A stretch of 52,181 nt of DNA from Atopobiaceae bacterium (GTDB lineage Bacteria > Actinomycetota > Coriobacteriia > Coriobacteriales > Atopobiaceae), in assembly GCA_017513965.1 (NCBI GenBank), contig JAFWMI010000299.1, forward strand, positions 1-52,181, in the 5' to 3' direction. The notes under the pieces were generated by a model. It saw only the letters and a list, made by a program, of their open reading frames with translations. It did no database searches and was not told the DNA's origin. This document shows, in pieces, positions 41,999 through 50,785 of the stretch. Within the stretch, counting starts at the first letter, position 1. The number at the start of each line of letters is the position of its first letter. The translations under genes were made by a program, and so were the position numbers.

Positions 41999-43017
41999 GC
42001 ATATGTCTATGCGGGCTCTCTGCCGACGCTATGCTGGAACTCGCGGCTCAAAACGGAATGGAACTTGAGCCGGCATCACCAGACCTCTCCACCTTTTCTG
42101 CAGACCCTGTCCATGCCGCGAAGGTTTTGAACAAATATGCGGACCAACTACCCAACCCGCTAGAGATTCTTGTGGGCGATGCAAAACAACGCAGGCGTGC
42201 CTCGTCGCTCACGTGTCGCGTGTGGAACGGTAACATGCCTTCCGGCAACGTATACTCAGTGGGAGACGGTCTCTATGTAACATCCCCCGAGCTCACGCTT
42301 TTGCAACAGGCAAACCAACTACATCAAGCAAATCTGTGCCAAATGCTTGGGCGCTATTTGGGTACTTGGACTCCCAAAGCGAGTGCACCGAACGGACAGG
42401 CAGAACGCGCGCCTCTTGTAACCTTTGATTCACTGAACGAGTTTATGCATACAGCAGGCAACCTAAGAGGTACTAACACGTTAAGGCTCGCAATGACATA
42501 TACCAGCGAAGGAGCGGCCTCAGCTGGCGAAACCTCCCTCCAACTTGCGCTCTGCTTACCACCTCAGCTACATGGCATGAATCTTCCTTTGGCAACTATG
42601 AATTATAAGGTCGATCTTTCCGCTCAAGCCCAGAAGCTCTATCCGCATGATTCGATTCGCATCGACCTATGCTGGAGACAGGAGCATTTTGGCCTTGAAT
42701 ACCAAGGCAAGGAGCATGGCACGCAGCTCGGTGCAGACTACGCACGATGGTTTGCCGCACGCGAGGAGGATTATGAGCTTTGGTTTATAGCTAACGAGCA
42801 GCTTGAGAGCGCGGCTCAAATGGGCCACATTGGGCGAGAGGTCGCACGTCGCCTTTCCCTAAATGCGGACACGCGTATATGGCCAACGGAGTCTGAGCTA
42901 CAAGAGCTTCTTGACATCTTGGCAGGCAAGAAGCATCCCAAACCCGTTAGTTATCGCAAGTTGCGCACGATGGCGCGCAGTTCCAGAAGACTTCAGGGAG
43001 AAAAGAATAACGCTTAG
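41995..43017 (+). CDS. PD-(D/E)XK/DUF559-like protein of unknown function
   Basis: 340 residues. The N-terminal 150 residues include VYSVGDGLYVTSPELTLLQQA, a pattern I associate with AbiEi-like or related coriobacterial proteins. The C-terminal part has GETSLQLALCLPPQLHGM, then SIRIDLCWRQEHFGLEYQGKEHG and DYARWFAAREEDYELWFIANEQL, which fits a Vsr/DUF559-like nuclease core (E...D-x-x-W...E-Y-Q-G-K-x-H). Catalysis is not certain. This is the start of a lower-GC stretch, and the ribosome site of this frame is weak, supporting the split with the preceding 25 codons. Such genes form a large paralogous family in the class, from memory. Confidence 0.6.
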   Translation: MSICLCGLSADAMLELAAQNGMELEPASPDLSTFSADPVHAAKVLNKYADQLPNPLEILVGDAKQRRRASSLTCRVWNGNMPSGNVYSVGDGLYVTSPELTLLQQANQLHQANLCQMLGRYLGTWTPKASAPNGQAERAPLVTFDSLNEFMHTAGNLRGTNTLRLAMTYTSEGAASAGETSLQLALCLPPQLHGMNLPLATMNYKVDLSAQAQKLYPHDSIRIDLCWRQEHFGLEYQGKEHGTQLGADYARWFAAREEDYELWFIANEQLESAAQMGHIGREVARRLSLNADTRIWPTESELQELLDILAGKKHPKPVSYRKLRTMARSSRRLQGEKNNA

Positions 43018-43483
43018 AGATAGTGGCTGCAAAATCAATACTTATTATGCTATTTTTTACCGCGTTTTGGGGCACGTGAACCAAAGACGAGTTCTTCTGG
43101 TTCACGTGCCCCAAAGATCTTCCTGCAATCGCAACAAAACCCCAGTTGGTACTGATTTTATTTCGATTATTTATGTGCACGTGAACCCGATTTCACCGAA
43201 GAGTGGTTCACGTGCACCAAAACGCGGTGCACGTGCCCCGTCAAAGGAATGATTGCCGCACAATACGAATCTAAATATACTCTTTACGCTATTTTTACCG
43301 GACGCAGAAGCATGCGGTCGCAGGCAACACGATTCATGCGCCTGTTTCCACAGGCATGGTTCAAGTTCCGGACGCCGTAGACACGTTCCGTCTGTCCACC
43401 TACCGCTATGCTACCATTTGTGCACGGATGAAGGCTTGTTTCGGCCGTCACCTCTCCAATGCCATAGCGGGAAAGGATGGAAT
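43018..43483. other. 466-bp intergenic region with CACGTG repeat cluster
   Basis: No gene is supported. 43066-43239 holds the repeat cluster listed separately; 43240-43483 is the upstream region of the rhodanese gene, without a clear promoter. Confidence 0.7.
43066..43239. repeat. Cluster of five GGTTCACGTGCMCC-type motifs forming hairpins
   Basis: TTTGGGGCACGTGAACCA (43066-43083) is the exact reverse complement of 43098-43115 (18-bp stem). GTGCACGTGAACC (43175-43187) pairs with GGTTCACGTGCAC (43205-43217). A fifth motif GGTGCACGTGCCCC lies at 43226-43239. All share a CACGTG core with GGTT/AACC or CCCC on one side. Confidence 0.9.
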
Positions 43484-43801
43484 ATGGGACTGCTTAACAA
43501 GTTTGTGGGCAAGGGCATCAATGCCCTTGTTGAGGAAGCGCGTCGAGACCCCAACGCCGTCATACTTGACGTGCGCACCAAGCAAGAGTATGAGATGGGC
43601 CACATTGAGGGTGCCATAAACGTACCCATAACCCAAATCGAGCGCGTTGTTACCGAGTTTTCCGACAAGACCCTCTACATCCACTGCGCAAGCGGGGCAC
43701 GAAGCCGCCTGGCAGTTAAGCAGCTCAAGTCAGCAGGCCTTGCAAACGTTCACGACATAGGGGGCATCTCCTCTTGGCGGGGTCCCCTCGTAACCGAATA
43801 A
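43484..43801 (+). CDS. Rhodanese-like domain protein
   Basis: 105 residues: a short N-terminal segment, then a single rhodanese domain with AVILDVRTKQEYEMGHIEGAINVP and the active-site loop HCASGARS (Cys68), ending DIGGISSWRGPLV. It transfers sulfane sulfur or handles persulfides. The start at 43484 follows GGGAAAGGATGG. It is 21 nt upstream of the CoA-disulfide reductase gene, which carries its own rhodanese domain, so they act in the same thiol/sulfur pathway. Confidence 0.93.
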   Translation: MGLLNKFVGKGINALVEEARRDPNAVILDVRTKQEYEMGHIEGAINVPITQIERVVTEFSDKTLYIHCASGARSRLAVKQLKSAGLANVHDIGGISSWRGPLVTE

Positions 43802-43822
43802 CACAACAAGAAGGAGCATGCC

Positions 43823-45475
43823 ATGACCAAGATCGTAATTGTTGGCGGCGTTGCGGGCGGCGCGTCTGCGGCAACGCGTGCACGGAGGCTCGACGAGCAG
43901 GCACAAATCGTATTGCTTGAGCGCGGCCCCTACGTGAGCTTCGCCAACTGTGGCCTTCCGTATTATGTGGGCAACGTAATCAAGGAGCGCAGCAAGCTCG
44001 CCGTGCAAACCCCAAAGAGCCTCCACGCGCGCTTTAACCTGGACGTTCGCGTACTGTCTGAGGTCGTGTCCATCGATGCTCAGGCCCACGAGGTAACCGT
44101 GCGCAACATTGAGGACAACACCACCTACGTTGAGCCCTACGACAAGCTGTTGCTCTCACCAGGCGCAGCGCCCGTAGTTCCGCCCCTTCCCGGCGCAGAC
44201 AACGAGCGTGTGCTTACCGTGCGGAACATCCCTGATGTCGACCGCATGTGCGAGCTGCTGGAGGGCAGCCAAGCACAGCGCTGCGTGGTAATCGGAGGCG
44301 GGTTTATTGGCATCGAGATGGCAGAGAACCTCTGTGAGCGTGGCATTGCAACGTCGGTAGTAGAGATGGCGAGCCACGTAATAAAGTCGCTCGATGCCGA
44401 TATGGCGGCAGACCTGCATCAGGAGCTCCGCAATCACGGAATCGATTTGCACTTGGGCACGAGCGTAACGGCCATCTGTGAGAAGGATGGCACGCTTGAG
44501 GTGGCGACCGACGGCCCGGCTTCGCTTCCGTGTGACTTTGTGATAATGGCCGTGGGCGTGCGGCCCGAGACCGCGCTCGCACAAGCGGCGGGCATTGCCT
44601 GCGGCCCGCGCGGACACATATTGGTGAATGACCACCTGCAAACGAACGTGCCAGACATCTACGCCGTAGGCGATGCCATACAGGTGACTGACTTTGTTAC
44701 CGGTACCCCCACGGCCATCCCGCTTGCAGGGCCGGCAAATCGTCAGGGCCGTATGGCGGCCGAGAACATGCTGGGCGGCGACTGCCGCTATACCGGCACG
44801 CAAGGTTCCAGCGTAGTGAAGGTATTCTCCCTTGGCGCTGCCTCTACCGGCCTCACGGAAGAGGCCGCAAAGACTCAAGGCATCGCATATGACAAGACCT
44901 ACCTCACCCAGGCGCATCACGCAGGCTATTATCCCGGCGCACGCATGATGGGACTCAAGGTGCTGTGGGATCCCACGAGCGGCAAGCTGCTTGGCGCGCA
45001 AGCCGTTGGCCCCGAGGGCGTAGACAAGCGCATAGACGTAATCGCAACCGCCATACGCTTTGGCGCCGACGTACGCGACCTCACGTCCCTCGAGCTGTGC
45101 TATGCACCGCCCTTTGGCAGCGCCAAAGACCCGGTGAACATGGCCGGATTCGTAGCGGAGAACGTGCTGAGCGGCAAGCTCAAGCAGTTCTTCCCCGAGA
45201 ACGTGGCCGATCTGCCCCGCGATGGCTCGGCAACGCTCCTCGACGTGCGCACACCCGGTGAGCACGCTGCAGGAGCCATAGACGGCTTCGTGAACATTCC
45301 CGTGGACGAGCTACGCGCGCGGATTGCAGAGGTTCCGCTTGATAAGCCCGTCTACGTGCACTGCAAGAGCGGACAGCGAAGCTACATTGCCTGCCGGATT
45401 CTTACCGGACTTGGGTTTGAATGCTACAACCTCGCCGGAGGATACGATCGTTGGAGCGCCGCAATGCGCGGCTAG
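43823..45475 (+). CDS. cdr: CoA-disulfide reductase with C-terminal rhodanese domain
   Basis: 550 residues. The FAD/NAD(P)H part (1-445) has IVIVGGVAGGASAATRARRL, the single active-site Cys43 (FANCGLPYYVG), a second nucleotide motif VVIGGGFIGIEMAENL, and VPDIYAVGDAIQV. The rhodanese domain (about 460-550) has LLDVRTPGEHAAGAIDG and HCKSGQRS. This architecture matches CoA-disulfide or CoA-persulfide reductases, which reduce CoA disulfides, polysulfide or elemental sulfur. AAGAAGGAGCATGCC gives a strong ribosome site. Confidence 0.93.
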   Translation: MTKIVIVGGVAGGASAATRARRLDEQAQIVLLERGPYVSFANCGLPYYVGNVIKERSKLAVQTPKSLHARFNLDVRVLSEVVSIDAQAHEVTVRNIEDNTTYVEPYDKLLLSPGAAPVVPPLPGADNERVLTVRNIPDVDRMCELLEGSQAQRCVVIGGGFIGIEMAENLCERGIATSVVEMASHVIKSLDADMAADLHQELRNHGIDLHLGTSVTAICEKDGTLEVATDGPASLPCDFVIMAVGVRPETALAQAAGIACGPRGHILVNDHLQTNVPDIYAVGDAIQVTDFVTGTPTAIPLAGPANRQGRMAAENMLGGDCRYTGTQGSSVVKVFSLGAASTGLTEEAAKTQGIAYDKTYLTQAHHAGYYPGARMMGLKVLWDPTSGKLLGAQAVGPEGVDKRIDVIATAIRFGADVRDLTSLELCYAPPFGSAKDPVNMAGFVAENVLSGKLKQFFPENVADLPRDGSATLLDVRTPGEHAAGAIDGFVNIPVDELRARIAEVPLDKPVYVHCKSGQRSYIACRILTGLGFECYNLAGGYDRWSAAMRG

Positions 45476-45485
45476 GGACCAGGGG

Positions 45486-46124
45486 CTACGGCACTACGAT
45501 GTCGTAGCGCACGACCTTGCCACGCAGCGAGCCACTCGGCTTGGCTCCGGCAAGGCAGGGACCCTTGAGCGGGCGCTTGATCACCACCTTGCGTGGATGG
45601 ACCGCAAGCGCGGCGCCCAAGAGTTCCTCCTCATTCGCACAGGGAAGCTCCAGCTGCTGTATGAGCTGGAGCTTCTTGTTGGTTGCCGCCTGCTTGCGCT
45701 TGGCGGGAAACATGGGGTCCAAATACACCACGTGCGGCTGTTCGTCCAAAGACGCCAACACCTCAATGCTGTCGCCCTCTATCAGCCGCATACGACTCAC
45801 AATCGGCGCCAACTCCGGTTGTCTTGCCGCACGTTGCAAACCGTCGCGAAGCAGGCCGGCGAGCATTGGCTCGCGCTCAACGAGCGTCACCTGCATGCCT
45901 GCGGCAGCGAGCAGCACCGAATCCTCGCCCAACCCAGCCGTCGCATCCACTACACGCGGCACCTCGTCCAGCCCACGCACGCGAGCCGCACGTACGAGCA
46001 GCTCACGATGCAAATTGCTCGCACGAAGACGCGGCAAGCTGCGAGAAAAGTCGCACCTAAGCTCAAGGCCATCACCCACGAGGGCAAGGCCACGCTCGTC
46101 TTCGCGCAAGGTCAAATGCGTCAC
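45486..46124 (-). CDS. rsmJ: RsmJ-type class I SAM methyltransferase
   Basis: 212 residues with VVDATAGLGEDSVLLAAAGMQVTLVEREP as SAM motif I and VVYLDPMFPAKRKQA as catalytic motif IV, both diagnostic of RsmJ, which makes m2G1516 in 16S rRNA. The C-terminus KVVIKRPLKGPCL also fits. It starts with GTG at 46122-46124, overlapping the glycosyltransferase stop (GTGA), so the two are coupled. It is shorter than E. coli RsmJ at the N-terminus. Confidence 0.88.
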   Translation of the reverse strand: MTHLTLREDERGLALVGDGLELRCDFSRSLPRLRASNLHRELLVRAARVRGLDEVPRVVDATAGLGEDSVLLAAAGMQVTLVEREPMLAGLLRDGLQRAARQPELAPIVSRMRLIEGDSIEVLASLDEQPHVVYLDPMFPAKRKQAATNKKLQLIQQLELPCANEEELLGAALAVHPRKVVIKRPLKGPCLAGAKPSGSLRGKVVRYDIVVP

Positions 46125-47098
46125 GACTCGTCCTGCGTACTCGGCGCATCGCTCGTCTCTTTCACAATAAAGAGCGGTCGCGCCTTGGTTTCTAGATAGG
46201 TCTTTGCAAGATACTGGCCAATAATGCCAAGCACGAGCAGATTAAGACCGCCGAGCAATAGGATGACGCTCATGGTGGAAGGCCAGCCCGAAACTGGGTC
46301 ACCAAAGACGATGGCACGAACCACCACGATTATGAGGAACACGAGCGCCAGCAGGCTAAAGAACGCCCCCGCAACCGACGCAAGTGCCAAAGGCGCAGTG
46401 GTAAACCCCACAATGCCGTCTATTGAGTACTTGAGCAGGCTCCAAAAACTCCAACTCGTACTACCTGCGGCGCGCTCGACGTTCTCGTACGAAATCCAGT
46501 ACGTCTCGAACCCCACCCAGCTAAAGATGCCCTTGCTAAAGCGGTTGTACTCCCCCATGCTGAGCACGGCATCCACCATTCGGCGCCGCATAAGGCGAAA
46601 GTCGCGTGCGCCGTCCACAAACTCGGTTTGAGACATCTTGTTAATGATGCGATAGAACATGCGCGCAAAGAACGAGCGTATGGGAGGCTCGCCCGCGCGA
46701 TCCGCACGCCTCGTTGCCACGCAGTCGTACGTCTTGTCGTGGGCAAGGATGTCATACATCTGCGGGAGCAGCGATGGTGGATCCTGCATGTCTGCGTCCA
46801 TGGTCGTCACATAGTCGCCTTTGGCCATCTTGAGCCCGGCATACATGCCCGCTTCCTTGCCAAAGTTGCGAGAGAACGACATCCAACGAACCACAAGATG
46901 CCTGTGCTCCTCGCCCTGCAGCCGCTTCATAACGACAAGCGTTTGGTCGGTTGATCCGTCGTCTACGAGCACCAACTCAAAGCGAATGCTAGGTTCGTCC
47001 TCCCGCATGCCCGCGGCCACCTCTTCGAGGGCAGTGGCAAAGATGGGAAGGCTCTCCTCCTCGTTGTGACATGGTACGACGACCGATATGAGCGGCAT
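46121..47098 (-). CDS. GT2 glycosyltransferase (DPM1/GtrB-like, membrane)
   Basis: 325 residues: a GT-A domain (1-230) with VVPCHNEEESLP, ELVLVDDGSTDQT, FGKEAGMYAGLKMAKGDYVTTMDADMQDPP (metal-binding DADMQD) and DGARDFRLM, followed by two membrane helices (about 232-290). These enzymes load a sugar onto undecaprenyl phosphate for cell-surface modification. GGGGAGG precedes the ATG. Coupled to rsmJ downstream, 16 nt after the deformylase-like gene's stop. Confidence 0.93.
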   Translation of the reverse strand: MPLISVVVPCHNEEESLPIFATALEEVAAGMREDEPSIRFELVLVDDGSTDQTLVVMKRLQGEEHRHLVVRWMSFSRNFGKEAGMYAGLKMAKGDYVTTMDADMQDPPSLLPQMYDILAHDKTYDCVATRRADRAGEPPIRSFFARMFYRIINKMSQTEFVDGARDFRLMRRRMVDAVLSMGEYNRFSKGIFSWVGFETYWISYENVERAAGSTSWSFWSLLKYSIDGIVGFTTAPLALASVAGAFFSLLALVFLIIVVVRAIVFGDPVSGWPSTMSVILLLGGLNLLVLGIIGQYLAKTYLETKARPLFIVKETSDAPSTQDES

Positions 47099-47114
47099 AC
47101 GTAACCTCCCCGGT

Positions 47115-47534
47115 CTAGACGAGCTTCCCGTTGCAGTGATCGATCATGTGCTGAATCATCTGGGCTGTCCAACCCGTATAGTCGCGCTTGCGGGCCTTGA
47201 ACGCACCGTCCACCAGCTCATCGTAGGACACCTTGATCTTGCTGTAGCGCGTAACCTTTGAAGGCTCGTCGCGCGTAAGGCAGCCCTCAATGGTCTTTCC
47301 CGCGCCAAGGCCCAGCATGAGCCTGGGGTTATACATTACATGCGGCTCACGGTCATCGTCTAGATAGGCCACCACGGCTTTGGTTACACCAATCTGATTG
47401 GCGGCAAGACAGGCTCCGTCCTCAAGCGTAAGCACGGTGTCGATGAGGTCTTGTGCAATCCCAGCGTCCTCGGGCGTTGCCTTGGCGCATCGTTGCGACA
47501 GAACCGCCTCATCCTTCACCAGCTCTTTAATCAT
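47115..47534 (-). CDS. Peptide deformylase homologue lacking the catalytic Glu
   Basis: 139 residues, matching the short deformylase subgroup. Motif 1 reads GACLAANQIG (Gln47 present), motif 2 EGCLTR (metal ligand Cys85 present), and motif 3 QHMIDHCNG, where HExDH has become H129-M130-I-D-H133. The metal ligands remain but the catalytic Glu is Met. The enzyme is probably inactive or altered, unless this subgroup uses another base. A housekeeping deformylase is expected elsewhere. GGAAGGAG precedes the ATG. Confidence 0.85.
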   Translation of the reverse strand: MIKELVKDEAVLSQRCAKATPEDAGIAQDLIDTVLTLEDGACLAANQIGVTKAVVAYLDDDREPHVMYNPRLMLGLGAGKTIEGCLTRDEPSKVTRYSKIKVSYDELVDGAFKARKRDYTGWTAQMIQHMIDHCNGKLV

Positions 47535-47768
47535 GGGGACTCCTTCCCATTGGCATCATCAATAGTCGTATGCGCAGTATTGTATCCCACAGCAATCCCT
47601 ACGGCCCGCGAGAAGGCATGCGCCCGAAAGCCCACAGCATTTGCACGCATTCAACCAGAGCCGCAGAGCAATCAATAGCAATCAATAGTTCTGTGCTCAT
47701 ACGCAGAAGGCCTCGCACGGGCGCACCCATGCGAGGCCGGAAGGAAAGGAGGCTGTTTGCGCCCTTCT
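47535..47768. other. Intergenic region with hairpin
   Basis: GGCCTCGCA (47709-47717) pairs with TGCGAGGCC (47730-47738) over a 12-nt loop, downstream of the small membrane-protein gene on the minus strand; probable terminator without T-tract. No gene otherwise. Confidence 0.6.
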
Positions 47769-48104
47769 TTACGATGAGGACTGAAGCGCGTCTAGCATGG
47801 CGTTTACATTGCGGCGGCCGTGGTCGATGCCCACGCGTAGCACGATGGTGACCCCAAGACTAATCACACCCAACACGATTGCAATTACTCCCGCGACTAT
47901 GCCACCGCCTTCCACAAAACCCCAGTAGCCCAAGAGCACTGCTGCGGCTATTGCGGCATATGCAAGCCGCAGCCACACCTGCAGGCGCTGCAAGGCAAGC
48001 GTTTGCGCACGTGCCTCGTTCACGAGTGGATTGTCCGTCTCCACCCATTTGCGCCTGTACAGCTTTTTCTCGCCGGAGTTTTCTTGCGCCTTCACAGTCC
48101 TCAC
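47769..48104 (-). CDS. Small membrane protein, unknown function
   Basis: 111 residues with a basic cytoplasmic N-terminus (SGEKKLYRRKWVETDNPLV), and two membrane helices (about 44-63 and 68-90, the second in GIVAGVIAIVLGVISLGVTI). It starts with GTG at 48102-48104, after AGGAAG. It directly follows the PTS IID gene (18 bp) and may be co-transcribed. No family recognised. Confidence 0.75.
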   Translation of the reverse strand: MRTVKAQENSGEKKLYRRKWVETDNPLVNEARAQTLALQRLQVWLRLAYAAIAAAVLLGYWGFVEGGGIVAGVIAIVLGVISLGVTIVLRVGIDHGRRNVNAMLDALQSSS

Positions 48105-48122
48105 CGTCTTCGCTTCCTGCTG

Positions 48123-48956
48123 CTAGTAGGAGAGTCCCGGGTTGAAGAAGCCCACGAGTACGCCCACGAGGGCGACAATTACGAGCAGTCCCATTACCAC
48201 GGTCGGCGACATCTTACGCTTGGTCATGAGCCACCAGCAGAACCACACAAACACGAAGTTGAGCAGCTTGGGATAGATGGAATCGAGCGTGTCCTGGAGC
48301 ACCAGGCTGCTGTCTGCCGAGAACGGCACCACGAGCGCCGTGGTGATGTTGATCCACGTAGCGGCAACGGCACCAATAACCATGGTACCAACCATAACGA
48401 TGGACGAGCGGAGAGCTGCGGACTGCGGGCCAACGAGTGCCTCAACAGCGGAGCCACCGAGCTCATAGCCCTGGTTGAATGCGAACTTCATGCCAAAGTA
48501 CATGGCGACGTTCCACACCACGATGTAGAACAGCGGGCCAAGCACATTGCCGCCCGTGGACAGGCCGAGTGCAATACCCAAAAGGATGGGGATGAACGTA
48601 CCAACGATAATGGAGTCGCCCAGGCCGGCGAGCGGGCCCATCAGACCAGCGCGGATGCCGTTGATGGTGTCGTCATCGAGGGGCTCGCCATTGGCGCGAG
48701 CTTCCTCAAGACCAACCGTGAGGCCAACGACCATGGTGCCGATTTGCGGCTCGGTATTGAAGAACGTGCGGTACGTGGAGAGCGCCTTGACCTTCTCGTC
48801 CTCGCTGTCGTAGAGCTCGTCCACGACGGGCAGCATGGCTGCCAGATAACCGAAGGTCTGCATGTGCTCCTGCGAGAAGCAGGTGAGGTTGCCGTAAATC
48901 CAACGAAGGAACGCACTGTTGCGCGCCTTCTGCGAAACCTTCTTGAGGTCAGCCAT
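48123..48956 (-). CDS. PTS mannose/fructose/sorbose family IID component
   Basis: 277 residues. The family signature is clear: FLRWIYGNLTCFSQEHMQTFGYLAAMLPV, a GTMVVGLTVGLEEARANGEPLDDDTINGIRAGLMGPLAGLGDSI region, and a C-terminal membrane helix (about 245-272). It joins IIC to form the sugar channel. The ATG overlaps the IIC stop by 1 nt. Confidence 0.96.
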   Translation of the reverse strand: MADLKKVSQKARNSAFLRWIYGNLTCFSQEHMQTFGYLAAMLPVVDELYDSEDEKVKALSTYRTFFNTEPQIGTMVVGLTVGLEEARANGEPLDDDTINGIRAGLMGPLAGLGDSIIVGTFIPILLGIALGLSTGGNVLGPLFYIVVWNVAMYFGMKFAFNQGYELGGSAVEALVGPQSAALRSSIVMVGTMVIGAVAATWINITTALVVPFSADSSLVLQDTLDSIYPKLLNFVFVWFCWWLMTKRKMSPTVVMGLLVIVALVGVLVGFFNPGLSY

Positions 48957-49822
48957 TATATGTCCTCCTCTTCCTCGTCATCGAACGATGCCGCACCCTC
49001 TGCTGCAATTGCGGGACGGGCGGTCTTGAGCTGCTCCACCTTGAAGTTCAGCAGTGCGAAGAACACGGCGATGAGGGCGGAAGCGATGAGGTTGCAACCC
49101 ATAACGGCCGCAAGCGTAAAGCCTAAGCCGAAGGTGACCCAGTCAAGCGGCTTCTGCACAACCTGCTTGCACAGGATGGCAACACCGACGGCGGGAAGCA
49201 ACGAGCCAACGGTAAACAGCGTCTTCATGGCAACGCCGTCCATGGGGAGGTAGTCCTTCATGAGGCCAACCATGGACTCGCCGGCCATGCAGATAACGAC
49301 CGTGGGGATAAAGGAGAACGCGATGTGGCTGATCCAGGGAAGCACGAAGTCGACCATGGGGATGGTCTTCTTGATGCTGGCCCACTTGCCAGAGTCCATG
49401 GCCTTCCAGCCAATGCCCTGCCACACGAGGTTGAGCGTAGCGGTGCCATAGAACAGTACGGTGCCGAGCGTGCCAACTGCAGCGCCAAGAGAGGCGGCGA
49501 GGCCAGCAGCGGCGTCGGAGGACGGATCGAGACCCTGAGCGCGAATTGCAAGAATGGCAAGCGGGATGCCAATGTAGGTTACCGCACGCACGTCTGCAGA
49601 AACAGTGCCGCCAGGAGTGACGAGTGCGATGTAGACAAGCTGGATGGAAGCGCCCACGATAATGCCGGTTTGTATGTCGCCAAGAATGAGGCCGACCACA
49701 AGGCCGCCTACGAGGGGCCTACCGAGCGTGTAGTTACCAATGGTAGTGCCGCCCATGCCCGGCAACGATGCCAAGCAGGCAAACAGGCCGAGCAATACGG
49801 CCTGGAACATGCTAATTCCCAT
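48956..49822 (-). CDS. PTS mannose/fructose/sorbose family IIC component
   Basis: 288 residues with about eight membrane segments. Motifs include FQAVLLGLFACLASLPGMGG, LGRPLVGGLVVGLILGDIQTGIIVGASIQLVYI (conserved in IIC-man) and PGGTVSADVRAVTYIG. The C-terminus is acidic (FDDEEEEDI), like that of the IIA protein. It follows IIB by 11 nt. Confidence 0.96.
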   Translation of the reverse strand: MGISMFQAVLLGLFACLASLPGMGGTTIGNYTLGRPLVGGLVVGLILGDIQTGIIVGASIQLVYIALVTPGGTVSADVRAVTYIGIPLAILAIRAQGLDPSSDAAAGLAASLGAAVGTLGTVLFYGTATLNLVWQGIGWKAMDSGKWASIKKTIPMVDFVLPWISHIAFSFIPTVVICMAGESMVGLMKDYLPMDGVAMKTLFTVGSLLPAVGVAILCKQVVQKPLDWVTFGLGFTLAAVMGCNLIASALIAVFFALLNFKVEQLKTARPAIAAEGAASFDDEEEEDI

Positions 49823-49833
49823 GAGTCTCTCCC

Positions 49834-50331
49834 CTACTTAACGTTAAACTGTCCGCGGAACTTGGGCCACTCACCAATGGACGCCTCTTTGATAAGGGCG
49901 AACTCAACGGTGTAGCCGGCCTTGGTCATATCCTCAAAGGCCTGAGCCTCTTCGGCCGTAATGGACTGGTTGTTGCCCAGCTTTACGGTGTCGGGACGAT
50001 CGTTGCAGGGACCCACGATTACACGGCGCACGTCGGACGGCTTGAAGCCAAAGTCCACGAGGATGTGCTTCATGTCGAGCGGGTTCTTGGTGATGAGGAA
50101 GTAACGGGTCTTGCTGGCAAGTACCTTGTCGGCGCTCTCCTTGAAGTGGTCCATGGTCCACACGAAGATCTTCTTGTCGGGAGCGGCGCCCTTGTAGGCT
50201 GCCTTGAGCACGGGATTGCTCGCCGCCACGTCGTTAACGGCAATAATGCCATCGCAGGGATACTCCAAGCTCCACCGCGTAACGGTCTGGCCGTGAATCA
50301 TACGGTCGTCAATGCGTACAAAAGAGATCAT
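49834..50331 (-). CDS. PTS mannose/fructose/sorbose family IIB component
   Basis: 165 residues beginning MISFVRIDDRMIHGQTVTRW, where His13 is the phosphorylation site. The remaining IIB fold contains KIFVWTMDHFKESADKVL and VIVGPCNDRPDTVKLGNN. It passes phosphate from IIA to sugar. The ATG at 50329-50331 follows AAGGAAGG; upstream open frame belongs to the IIA gene's 3' end. Sugar specificity unclear. Confidence 0.95.
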   Translation of the reverse strand: MISFVRIDDRMIHGQTVTRWSLEYPCDGIIAVNDVAASNPVLKAAYKGAAPDKKIFVWTMDHFKESADKVLASKTRYFLITKNPLDMKHILVDFGFKPSDVRRVIVGPCNDRPDTVKLGNNQSITAEEAQAFEDMTKAGYTVEFALIKEASIGEWPKFRGQFNVK

Positions 50332-50353
50332 TTTCCTTCCTTTCTTAGAACTC

Positions 50354-50785
50354 CTAGAGCTCTTCTTCCTCTTCGTCATCGAGGGCCAGCTCGATCTTGC
50401 GGGCACCTTCCCGTGCCTCGGTAAGCACGCTTTCCACAAGCGCATCGTCATCAAGGCCATCGTCTATGGCCATGAGCGCCCCAATGGCCATGGGCAACGA
50501 AAGACCGCCAAACGCGATCGTGTTGCCGAGCAGGCCCTTTTGCGTAATTGTGTTGAGCGTGTTTGTGAGCGGCGAACCACCCACGATGTCGCCCAAGACG
50601 ACTACCGAGTCATCCACGCCAATCGGCTCGATCACATCGCCAAGCTTCTCCACAAAGGCATCGGCAGACACGCCGTCCTCCATGGAGTAACTCAGCACGT
50701 TGTCGCGCTCGCCCAGCAGCATGCGTATGACGCTGTGGACGCCTGGCGCCATGGTTCCATGGCTCACCAAGAGTAGATACTTCAT
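50354..50785 (-). CDS. PTS mannose/fructose family IIA component
   Basis: 143 residues: MKYLLLVSHGTMAPGVHSVI with phosphorylated His9, VVLGDIVGGSPLTNTLNTI, and an acidic tail DDEEEEEL. It accepts phosphate from HPr. GGAAGGAGA precedes the ATG at 50783-50785. It is the first gene of the operon IIA-IIB-IIC-IID; separate IIA and IIB polypeptides differ from E. coli ManX, which fuses them. The promoter region was shortened by the upstream IS insertion. Confidence 0.95.
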   Translation of the reverse strand: MKYLLLVSHGTMAPGVHSVIRMLLGERDNVLSYSMEDGVSADAFVEKLGDVIEPIGVDDSVVVLGDIVGGSPLTNTLNTITQKGLLGNTIAFGGLSLPMAIGALMAIDDGLDDDALVESVLTEAREGARKIELALDDEEEEEL

